DNA from: an uncultured Eubacteriales bacterium
GTDB lineage: Bacteria; Bacillota; Clostridia; Oscillospirales; CAG-272
Direction of reading: 5' to 3'
Assembly: GCA_958352145.1 (NCBI GenBank)
Contig: CATWNM010000003.1
Location: forward strand, 33,646 to 97,645
Length of the DNA: 64,000 nt
Every line of letters starts with the position of its first letter. Position 1 is the stretch's first letter. This document shows positions 57,297 through 64,000 of this stretch, one piece after another. The notes below the pieces were generated by a model. That model was not told the DNA's origin and made no database searches. It was given only the letters and a program-made list of their open reading frames with translations. Position numbers and translations under genes: made by a program.

Positions 57297-58127
57297 TTAT
57301 TTTATATACTTATCACGGTATTTCTTCGGCGTTTCGCCGGTTTCTTTGACAAATACCTTATGAAAATAGGCGCTGTCGTAAAAGCCAAGCTTTTCCGCGA
57401 CTTCTTCAATGGAAATTTTCGGCGCGTTGCGCAGCAGAAGCTTTGCTTTGTTGATTTTCGTATACGTTTTATACTGCATGGGGGTCATGCCGGTATAGAC
57501 CTTAAAGGCTTTCCGAAACGAGGATTCGTTGAGCAGGCACATCTGCGCTAACTGAGGAATCGAGACGTTGTCAGGAACGTGGCTGTCGAGGTAAAAAATT
57601 GCGGGAAGCACCGAGTTCTGGCTGCTGCTGTGCAGCTTTGACGCAAGAAGATGATTGTTCAGCTTTTCAAGAATTTCGTAAAAGGTTTTTGTTACGGGAA
57701 TCGTCGGATACGCGAGTCTGGTGCTGAGGTTCGCTACGGTAAACATATCGTCGACGATCTTAGCGGGAATGTCGTTGGCAAAGCAGACGATGTCGTCGGC
57801 GAGCGCATATTCTTCACCGTTTGTATCGCGGATATTAAAATTGATGAGAATATTGGTGAACTCGCCCAGCGCCGTTGAAAAGGTAATATTGTACTCGCTG
57901 CCTTTCGAAATGTACAAAAGATCGCCTTTTGCGAATAAAAGCCTACGTCCCTCTTTGGTTGTAATGTACACTTCTTCGCAAAGAATATACATAAAACCGT
58001 TCTGGTCGCGTGGCGCGCCGACACAACTCCAACTCCGGTTGCTTTTGGTGTTCCAGTTTTGATCAAGCCCATAGATACGCGTAAAGCTGACATCACGCGG
58101 AACATTTTCCAAAGAGATTTTTTTCAT
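57297..58127 (-). CDS. AraC-family regulator
   Basis: 276 residues. An N-terminal cupin-like ligand domain (about 1-140, with ELYITTKEGRRLLFAKGDLLYISKG-type barrel strands) is followed by the C-terminal double HTH: VSIPQLAQMCLLNESSFRKAFKVYTGMTPMQYKTYTKINKAKLLLR and ISIEEVAEKLGFYDSAYFHKVFVKETGETPKKYRDKYIK. It is divergent from the sugar locus that follows and very likely controls it in response to a sugar. Confidence 0.92.
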   Translation of the reverse strand: MKKISLENVPRDVSFTRIYGLDQNWNTKSNRSWSCVGAPRDQNGFMYILCEEVYITTKEGRRLLFAKGDLLYISKGSEYNITFSTALGEFTNILINFNIRDTNGEEYALADDIVCFANDIPAKIVDDMFTVANLSTRLAYPTIPVTKTFYEILEKLNNHLLASKLHSSSQNSVLPAIFYLDSHVPDNVSIPQLAQMCLLNESSFRKAFKVYTGMTPMQYKTYTKINKAKLLLRNAPKISIEEVAEKLGFYDSAYFHKVFVKETGETPKKYRDKYIK

Positions 58128-58245
58128 GTTAACCTCCGGCTTATCAGTGTAGAAAAACCGAAAAAGTGTAAAAAGTTATAAATCTTTTTTATTTTATTTT
58201 ACTACGCTGAACTGAAAAATACAATAGATTAATCTAAAAAATACA

Positions 58246-58274
58246 TTGTTTGACAGAAATCAAAACGATATACT
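58246..58274 (+). promoter_or_regulatory. Promoter of the twin GH-like locus
   Basis: TTGTTT (58246-58251), 17-bp spacer, TATACT (58269-58274), about 40 bases before the first gene. A small palindrome AGATTAATCT lies just upstream near 58227. Confidence 0.55.
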
Positions 58275-58316
58275 GAAGTTGTAATATCGCTATGTTTATG
58301 GAGGAAAACACAGCTT

Positions 58317-60056
58317 ATGGAAGCTTCACAATATAATTTTGAAGTCGTCGGAACTACCGTTGGCGGTTTTGAGCGCAGACTAAAGCCCTCGATAGCAGAA
58401 AACGGAAATGAGATTAAGCTGGTTGTGCCGAAAGCGGCGCTGTGCAACCCGCGGTTTCAAACGCTCCGTATTTCTTCGTCGCTGACTATGGCTCACGCAG
58501 GCGACGCGGGATATATGTTTTATCCAACGGACTTTCAATGCGGTTTTGTGATGACACACTTTACAGAACGCCAGAATACGCTTTACAAAACCTGGCCGAC
58601 CTCGACGCTGGTCAGCGGAATCTGCGGCAATGAAAACGCCGTGTTCGTGCGCATTGCAGGCGAGGCGTTCGACGGCCGCTATGAGATCGAGTATAAGGAC
58701 GGCGTATACAGCATTTGTCCGCAGTTCCGTTTCGACGGAGACGAGCCCGACGAGGACGTCGTTGTTGTTTATAAGAAGATGCCGAACGCCACCTATGTGG
58801 ATATGGCGCATGAATACAGAAAGTATCAAATGGATTTCTGCGGCTGCCGTCCTCTCCGCGAGCGCGCGATGGAAAGAGATGTGCTTCGCCGCGCCGCGGA
58901 CTGCATGGAAATCCGCGTTCGCATGGGCTGGAAACCGATTCCCACGCCTGTGCGCCACCAGACGCTTGAAAACGAGCCGCCCATGCATATCGCCTGCGAC
59001 GTTCCCACGCTGAATAAAATTCTTGACAGTATGCAGGCCAAGGGCATTAAAAAGGCGGAGTTCTGCCTTGTCGGATGGGCTGAAGGCGGTCATGACGGCC
59101 GTTTCCCGCAGCAATACCCCTGCGACGAGCGCTTTGGCGGCGACACGGAGCTTAAACGGTTCATTGCCCGCGCGCAGAGCCTCGGTTATCAGGTCGTCTG
59201 CCACACGGTAACCTGCGGCGCGTATGAGATCGCTAACAACTTTGACCGCGATCTTTTGACCAAGAAAAAAGGGCCGAACGGCGATCCCGTACCGTATATC
59301 CGCGAGCACTATGTGGAAGCAGGGCTGAATGGCGGCGAGCCTTATCACCTCTGCGCCAAGACTGCGTATGAAAATTATGCGGTGAAGACCTTTCCGAAGG
59401 TGCGCGGCTACGGCTTTTCTGGTCTGCACTATAACGATGAGCTGACCGCGATCATTCCCGAAAAATGCTATGATCCGAATCACCCCTGCACCCGTAAAGA
59501 GGCGTGGGAGTATCACCGCAAGGTGGCGCAGCTTTCAAGAGATCTGTTCGGCGGTTTCCAGTCCGAGGGATATATGGACTATATGAGCGCGGAAATGGAC
59601 GCGATTCTATATGTCGGCGTACAGTCGAGAGTGACCCCCCAGCGCAATCCGCTCTTTGACGAGGGCATTCCGTTCTGGCAGCTTGTGTACCACGGCATCA
59701 TCCTTTCCAACCCGACCTCGCAGACGATCAACTATCCGATCAAGGAAGAGTACCAGCATCTGAAGTTTATCGAGTACGGCGGCCGGCCGCTGATGTATTT
59801 CAACAGCAAGTTCGGCGCCGACCGAAACTGGATGGGAGACTTGGATCTGCACTGCGGCAACGACGAGCAGATTGATATTGCGACCGACGCGCTGAAAAAG
59901 GCGTACGACGAATACGAGACGCTTAAATCGTTGCAGTTTGAGTTTATGGAAAATCATGAAAAACTCTCCGAGGGCGTATACCGGACGACCTATTCGGACG
60001 GCACGGTTATCACGGTAGATTACAATACGGAAAAATATATTATCTCAAAAGCATAA
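58317..60056 (+). CDS. GH-like TIM-barrel protein, copy 1 (DUF5696-like)
   Basis: 579 residues. GGAGG precedes the start and there is no signal peptide, so cytosolic. An N-terminal beta domain (about 1-200) is followed by the barrel: MGWKPIPTPVRHQT, VGWAEGGHDGRFPQQYP, YQVVCHTVTCGAYE, NDELTAIIPEK, FGGFQSEGYMDYM and FWQLVYHGIILSNPTS. These blocks resemble barrels of DUF5696/GH101-like families, by memory only. Candidate acids are the Glu in QSEG and Asp in NDEL or MDY. A near-full-length paralogue lies at 61272. Probably a new intracellular glycosidase. With galM between them, galactose-containing glycans are a reasonable guess. Confidence 0.7.
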   Translation: MEASQYNFEVVGTTVGGFERRLKPSIAENGNEIKLVVPKAALCNPRFQTLRISSSLTMAHAGDAGYMFYPTDFQCGFVMTHFTERQNTLYKTWPTSTLVSGICGNENAVFVRIAGEAFDGRYEIEYKDGVYSICPQFRFDGDEPDEDVVVVYKKMPNATYVDMAHEYRKYQMDFCGCRPLRERAMERDVLRRAADCMEIRVRMGWKPIPTPVRHQTLENEPPMHIACDVPTLNKILDSMQAKGIKKAEFCLVGWAEGGHDGRFPQQYPCDERFGGDTELKRFIARAQSLGYQVVCHTVTCGAYEIANNFDRDLLTKKKGPNGDPVPYIREHYVEAGLNGGEPYHLCAKTAYENYAVKTFPKVRGYGFSGLHYNDELTAIIPEKCYDPNHPCTRKEAWEYHRKVAQLSRDLFGGFQSEGYMDYMSAEMDAILYVGVQSRVTPQRNPLFDEGIPFWQLVYHGIILSNPTSQTINYPIKEEYQHLKFIEYGGRPLMYFNSKFGADRNWMGDLDLHCGNDEQIDIATDALKKAYDEYETLKSLQFEFMENHEKLSEGVYRTTYSDGTVITVDYNTEKYIISKA

Positions 60057-60069
60057 GAGGGCGGCAAAC

Positions 60070-61092
60070 ATGAAAAAGTTTTTTGGCAAAACTTCAAGGG
60101 GCACGGAAATTTACGCGCATACGATCTCGGACGGCGATATCAGCATCACGGTCCTAGATTACGGCGCGACGTTGCAAAAGTTTGAACACAAGGGCACAGA
60201 TATCATCTGCGGCTTTGACAGCCTGGAGACGTATATCTCCGACAAAAGTCATCAGGGCGCGGTTATCGGCAGATACGCCAACCGCATTGGCGGCGGCAAA
60301 TTGACGATCGACGGCGTGGATTACCCGATCGCGCGCAACGACGGCGAGGCTCACCTGCATGGCGGCAACATCAACTTTGAAAGACATACATGGAACGTGG
60401 AAGAGGGCGTTTGCCACGACGGCGCGCCTGCGCTCAGCTGCGGTTATGTTTCCGCCGACGGCGAAGAGGGGTATCCCGGCAGACTGATCGCGACGGTGAC
60501 TTACATACTCAAAAACAATTCGCTGATCGTGGACTACAGAGCCACGACGGATAAGCCGACGTACTGCAACATGACGAACCACGCCTACTTCAACCTGCAC
60601 GGCTTTGAGAATCCCTCCGTACTGGATCATAAGCTGACCATTTACGCGGATTCTTTCACGGCGGTTGATCCGAAAACGCTGCTTCCGGTGGGCGGCCGCC
60701 CGGAGGTCGCCGGTACCGCGATGGATTTCCGTACGGAAAAGGAAATCGGACAGGATTATGAAAATACCGGTCTCGGCTATCCCGGCTATGACCATAATTT
60801 TGTGCTGGATCACAAGACTAGAAAGCCGTATGAGGAGCTTCAGTTGAATCTAGCCGCGGTCTGCCGCGTTCCCGAGAGAGAAATGACCGTTCTTACCTCC
60901 ATGCCCTGCATGCAGCTCTACACGGGCAACTTCCTCGGAGAAGGACCGGATTTTAAGGGCGGCGTCAAGCAGCGCAAATATCAGGCGGTATGCTTTGAGA
61001 CGCAGTACGAGCCGGACAGTCCATCTCACGGCGGCGCACGCCTGAATCCGGAGGACATTTACCATCAGGTAACGGTTTACAAGATGAAATAG
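60070..61092 (+). CDS. galM: Aldose 1-epimerase (galactose mutarotase)
   Basis: 340 residues. Typical GalM text: ITVLDYGATLQKFEHKGTDIICG, IGRYANRIGGGKLTIDG, NDGEAHLHGGNINFERHTW, NMTNHAYFNLHG (catalytic His), YPGYDHNFVLDH, and Glu in CFETQYEPDSPSH. The enzyme equilibrates alpha and beta anomers of galactose and glucose in the cytosol. It is 13 bases after the first GH-like gene and its ATG has GAGGG upstream, so co-transcribed. Confidence 0.95.
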   Translation: MKKFFGKTSRGTEIYAHTISDGDISITVLDYGATLQKFEHKGTDIICGFDSLETYISDKSHQGAVIGRYANRIGGGKLTIDGVDYPIARNDGEAHLHGGNINFERHTWNVEEGVCHDGAPALSCGYVSADGEEGYPGRLIATVTYILKNNSLIVDYRATTDKPTYCNMTNHAYFNLHGFENPSVLDHKLTIYADSFTAVDPKTLLPVGGRPEVAGTAMDFRTEKEIGQDYENTGLGYPGYDHNFVLDHKTRKPYEELQLNLAAVCRVPEREMTVLTSMPCMQLYTGNFLGEGPDFKGGVKQRKYQAVCFETQYEPDSPSHGGARLNPEDIYHQVTVYKMK

Positions 61093-61189
61093 ATCCGTTT
61101 GCGGCATTGCACTATAGCGATATCCTGCAAATGTGATATTTTCTTTGCAACGTCAGGCACGCTGTACCATTATAAAAATAATATAAGAT

Positions 61190-61258
61190 AACGTTTTCCC
61201 GTATATCCGCTCTGCGCCTTATTTCCAAACGTGGCGGCGGAGCGGAAAAACGGGATCA
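61190..61258 (+). promoter_or_regulatory. Structured leader before the second GH-like gene
   Basis: The 179-base gap after galM contains arms CCGCTCTGCGCC and GGCGGCGGAGCGG (roughly 61207-61241) that can fold together, with outer TTTTCCCG/CGGGA-like pairing. It ends just before the AAGGAG of the next gene. It could be a leader structure or a weak terminator; no riboswitch class is recognised. Confidence 0.35.
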
Positions 61259-61271
61259 AGGAGACAACATA

Positions 61272-63035
61272 ATGGAGAATTTGTTTCGTGTGACGGGCAC
61301 CACCATGAGCGGTGCCGTCAGAATGATTGAATATGTTACTGAAGACTACGGCAACGTGCTGAAGTTTATTATTCCCAAACGCAATCTGGATAAAGGCCGG
61401 TACAATACGATTGTCGTCGAGACCGATCTGCTGACCGCCAAGGCGGGAGAAAAAGGCTATTTCTTCTATCCCACAAATTTCGGCAACGGCATTATGCTCA
61501 CCCGGTTTGATGAAAAGCCGGACGCAGAACTGCTTACCTGGCTTTCCGCTATGCCCGTATGCGGTCTTTGCGAGCAGGAAAAAAGCTCGTTCGTCCGCAT
61601 TGAGGGGCAGTCGGGCGACGCGCGCTTTGAGGTCAGCGTCAAGAACAACGTGTACGCCATCAAGCCACGCTTTGATCTTCAGGGCGAGGATCCTGAAGAG
61701 GATATCACGATCTTCTTCTATAGAATGCCGAACGCGACCTACGTGGATATGGCGAAAGTATATCGGAAATATCAAATGGAGGTTAAGGGCTGCAAGCCTC
61801 TGCGCGAGCGTGCGGAGATGCGCGAACCGCTCCGCAAGGCGGCTGAAGCGCCCGAAATCCGTATCCGCATGGGCTGGAAGCCGATTCCGACCCCTATTCG
61901 CCATCAAACAGAGGCGAACGAACCCCCGCTTCACGTCACCTGCACGGTTGAAATGCTGAATAAGCTGGTCGATAAGATGCAGAAGGCGGGCATCGACAAA
62001 GCGGAAATCTGCCTTGTCGGTTGGGGCGTCGGCGGACACGACGGTCGTTTCCCGCAGCAGTATCCGAGCGATCCGCGCTACGGCGGAGACGACGAGCTTC
62101 GCAAATTCATTGCAAAGGCGCAGCGCATGGGCTATCAGGTTGTCGCGCATACGGTCAGCTGCGGCGCGTATGAGATCGCCGACAACTTCGACCGCGCGGA
62201 GCTGGCTAAGAGAAGAAACGAAAAAGGCGAGTATTATCCGTTCGTTCGCGACGTTTATAAGATGAACGGACTCAACGGCGGCGAGCCGTACGCCGTCTGC
62301 CCGAAGCGCGCGTACGAGCGCTATGCGAAAGAGGATCTGCCCGTCGTCCGCGGCTACGGATTCCAAGGACTGGAATACGTTGACGAGCTGACGGCGTATA
62401 TTCCAGAAAAGTGCGACGATCCGAATCACCCCGTATCCCGCAAGCAGGCGCAGGGCTACTACAAAAAGATCGCGCAGCTTGCCAAGGCGCTCTTCGGCGG
62501 TTATCAGTCCGAGGGATTCATGGACTATATGATAGACGCGATGGACGCGATTCTATACGTCGGCATTCGCACAAAGTTTGAGTCCAAGCCGTTTAACCCG
62601 CTGTATGACGAGGGTATTCCGTTCTGGCAGCTTGTATATCACGGCATCGTTCTTTCCAACCCGACTTCAAGAACCGTCAACTATCCGATCAAGGATGCAA
62701 ATGCAAATCTGGTATTTGTCGAGTACGGCGGACGTCCGCTTCTGTACATAAATTCGAAATTTGGTCCCGGCCGCGACTGGATGGGCAAAAACGACCTGTA
62801 CAGCTTGACGGACGAAGACCTGGACAGAAGCGTAAAGGCCATCAAGGCCGCTTACGATGAGTACGAGCCTTTGCAGTATCTGCAGTATGAATTTATGGAA
62901 AACCACGAAAAGCTTTCGGATACGCTTTACCGTACTACCTATTCGGACGGAACGACGGTCACCGTGGACTACGATGCGCTGAGCTACACGGTAAAAAAGC
63001 CGGATGGAACCGTTATTGAAAAAGTTTTGAAATAA
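61272..63035 (+). CDS. GH-like TIM-barrel protein, copy 2 (DUF5696-like)
   Basis: 587 residues. AAGGAG lies 8 bases before ATG; no signal peptide. It shares long identical blocks with the 58317 protein: MGWKPIPTPIRHQT, VGWGVGGHDGRFPQQYP, FQGLEYVDELTAYIPEKCDD, YQSEGFMDYM, MDAILYVGI and FWQLVYHGIVLSNPTS, so the two arose by duplication. By eye about two thirds of residues match in the barrel. Differences near the first 100 residues and the loop FESKPFNPLYDEG suggest split substrates. The C-terminal YRTTYSDGTTVTVDYDALSY is a beta cap. Confidence 0.72.
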   Translation: MENLFRVTGTTMSGAVRMIEYVTEDYGNVLKFIIPKRNLDKGRYNTIVVETDLLTAKAGEKGYFFYPTNFGNGIMLTRFDEKPDAELLTWLSAMPVCGLCEQEKSSFVRIEGQSGDARFEVSVKNNVYAIKPRFDLQGEDPEEDITIFFYRMPNATYVDMAKVYRKYQMEVKGCKPLRERAEMREPLRKAAEAPEIRIRMGWKPIPTPIRHQTEANEPPLHVTCTVEMLNKLVDKMQKAGIDKAEICLVGWGVGGHDGRFPQQYPSDPRYGGDDELRKFIAKAQRMGYQVVAHTVSCGAYEIADNFDRAELAKRRNEKGEYYPFVRDVYKMNGLNGGEPYAVCPKRAYERYAKEDLPVVRGYGFQGLEYVDELTAYIPEKCDDPNHPVSRKQAQGYYKKIAQLAKALFGGYQSEGFMDYMIDAMDAILYVGIRTKFESKPFNPLYDEGIPFWQLVYHGIVLSNPTSRTVNYPIKDANANLVFVEYGGRPLLYINSKFGPGRDWMGKNDLYSLTDEDLDRSVKAIKAAYDEYEPLQYLQYEFMENHEKLSDTLYRTTYSDGTTVTVDYDALSYTVKKPDGTVIEKVLK

Positions 63036-63106
63036 TCTTCGTTTGGATTGGTATTTTCGTCTTTCGCGCTCTTTTTCCGGCGCGGACGCCGTATGCAAAC
63101 CTCAGA

Positions 63107-63138
63107 AATTTATTGATTGTTTCAATCGATAAATAAAT
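63107..63138 (+). promoter_or_regulatory. Imperfect inverted repeat before the secreted genes
   Basis: TTTATTGATTG-TTT-CAATCGATAAA, one mismatch pair, placed 16 bases before the ATG of the next frame. Could be an operator for the AraC or another regulator. Confidence 0.35.
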
Positions 63139-63153
63139 CTGGGAGGAAACATC

Positions 63154-63273
63154 ATGTTTAAGAAAGTTTCAGCATTCATACTGGCGGTCATGCTGACCGT
63201 TCTGTCGTTTTCGTTTGCGGTTTTTGGCACTTCGGTGCGGCAGAAACGGATTTTTTGGACAGCCTGTAGATGA
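63154..63273 (+). pseudogene. Truncated secreted-protein ORF (signal peptide then frameshift)
   Basis: ATG with GGGAGG 8 bases upstream and a clear signal peptide (MFKKVSAFILAVMLTVLSFS) but only 39 residues, ending QKRIFWTACR with a stop. Codons in the next frame over (AETDFLDSL, then stop) look more protein-like, so a frameshift near residue 29 probably broke a longer gene or left only its leader. It sits 37 bases before the next secreted gene. Confidence 0.55.
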
Positions 63274-63310
63274 TTGCAAGATAAAAACACTGAAATTCAA
63301 GGAGAATCTT

Positions 63311-64000
63311 ATGAGAAAAATTCTGAGAATCACAGCCGCAATTCTTGCGGCGCTGCTGCTTTTGACCGCGCTGCCGGCCTGCGCGGCAGACGCGGAACTC
63401 TCGTTTACAGAGGAAGGCGAAAATATGGAAACAGTCATTATTCCGATTGCACAGCTTAATACCAACGGCTCGAACGGAGATCATGCAAACGACGACTATA
63501 TGACCGCGTCGCTGGAAAATGATTACCGTACAATGACGGAGCTTACTTCCGCAAGTACCAGTTATTTCCGTTACGACAACGCATTCTACCCGCGCGTAAA
63601 ACAGGTGCGGGATGATCTGTATGTGATGTTTTACCATTATGGTAAGCTCGGTCTGCACATGTATTATGTCACCAGCAGCGATGGTGTAAACTGGAATGCG
63701 CCGCAGGTACTCTGGAACGCGGCTGACCACCGGCTGACCTATGAAGGCGGCGAACTGGACGGCTACTCCGAGAAATATGCTGCGGTCAATCCGGACGCCT
63801 GCGTACTGGACAACGGCGACATTCTCTGCGTTTACGCGGTGCGCCCGCCGAAGGGTTACAAGACCTACACCGACCTCAGCGGTATTTACATGATGCGCGG
63901 CACGGTGGACAAAAATGACAATATTACTTGGTCCGAGGAGACGAGAATTTACACAGGACAGTCCTGGGAACCCTTTATTATGCAGCGTACGGACGGCGTT
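63311..64000 (+). CDS. Secreted sialidase-like beta-propeller protein (partial)
   Basis: The frame is open from ATG 63311 (AAGGAG 6 bases upstream) to the window edge, giving the first 230 residues. A signal peptide (MRKILRITAAILAALLLLTA) ends near PACAADA, which could also be a lipobox (LPAC). Then YDNAFYPRVKQVRDDLYVMFYHYGK, MYYVTSSDGVNWNAP and NPDACVLDNGDILCVYAVRP are the repeated blades of exo-sialidase/BNR-type propellers, where the SSDG.NW is an Asp-box-like repeat. It probably cleaves terminal sugars from a glycan outside the cell, feeding the cytosolic enzymes before it. The 3' end and exact family are outside the window. Confidence 0.75.
   Translation, partial: MRKILRITAAILAALLLLTALPACAADAELSFTEEGENMETVIIPIAQLNTNGSNGDHANDDYMTASLENDYRTMTELTSASTSYFRYDNAFYPRVKQVRDDLYVMFYHYGKLGLHMYYVTSSDGVNWNAPQVLWNAADHRLTYEGGELDGYSEKYAAVNPDACVLDNGDILCVYAVRPPKGYKTYTDLSGIYMMRGTVDKNDNITWSEETRIYTGQSWEPFIMQRTDGV

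Overview
The window looks like a chromosomal segment of a spore-forming anaerobe of the class Clostridia (Bacillota). Pointers are a 23-codon SpoVM, an IreB-type protein, the HrcA/CIRCE heat-shock operon, RNase J, a MecA-type adaptor, an SLH-anchored chitinase, desulfoferrodoxin, and the anaerobe genes DUF134/NifX-like, GGGtGRT and DUF1538/P-II. Promoters are sigma-A-like, Shine-Dalgarno sites are strong, and TTG starts occur (hrcA, the CPBP protease, DUF1538). The genus cannot be fixed from sequence alone. Most of the window has balanced-to-high GC; three stretches are clearly AT-richer (about 48.6-50.7 kb, 53.9-57.0 kb, and parts of 30-35 kb).

Layout. 0-1.1 kb: the tail of a DUF2935 gene, a decayed ABC ATPase and tRNA-Ala(GGC). 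1.4-8.2 kb: an MMPL exporter plus a large GLUG-repeat surface protein, divergent from a TetR regulator with an 18-bp inverted-repeat operator between them. 8.3-10.1 kb: a polysaccharide deacetylase and a TepA/ClpP-like protease. 10.2-12.6 kb: an operon of PduL, a NifU-like protein and a GGGtGRT protein. 12.9-15.2 kb: a DUF1538 membrane protein with two P-II-like proteins. 15.4-20.8 kb: an ABC exporter, then yqeG, a TIM-barrel gene, an M24 peptidase, an unlisted 25-codon membrane peptide and an SPFH protein. 21-23 kb: GH18-SLH chitinase, SpoVM and a small membrane protein. 23.3-29.3 kb: hrcA-grpE-dnaK-dnaJ-prmA with CIRCE. 29.4-35.4 kb: desulfoferrodoxin, a metal-related operon (DUF134, His/Cys-rich membrane protein, ABC ATPase, FtsX-like permease with a His/acidic loop, DUF3299-like lipoprotein, His-tailed NifX-like protein), a Crp-type regulator and thioredoxin. 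35.6-45.7 kb: a trio of small clostridial proteins, then housekeeping genes (YfcE phosphoesterase, gpmI, PTS IIC, CPBP protease, acyltransferase, Dabb protein, RNase J). 46-53.4 kb: cation antiporter, MecA-like protein, an AT-rich ABC exporter, a D,D-carboxypeptidase-like protein, ribF and ireB. 53.6-57.2 kb: tRNA-Gln followed by an AT-rich GNAT / MerR / ABC cassette. 57.3-64 kb: a glycan locus with an AraC regulator, two paralogous GH-like proteins flanking galM, a broken secreted ORF and the start of a secreted sialidase-like propeller protein that runs off the window.

Functionally the window mixes core stress and metabolic genes with several compact regulator-plus-transporter cassettes, each with a readable operator. 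The least understood sets are the GGGtGRT/NifU-like pair, the DUF1538/twin P-II set, the metal operon and the twin GH-like locus. All assignments are by reading motifs; no database search was run.
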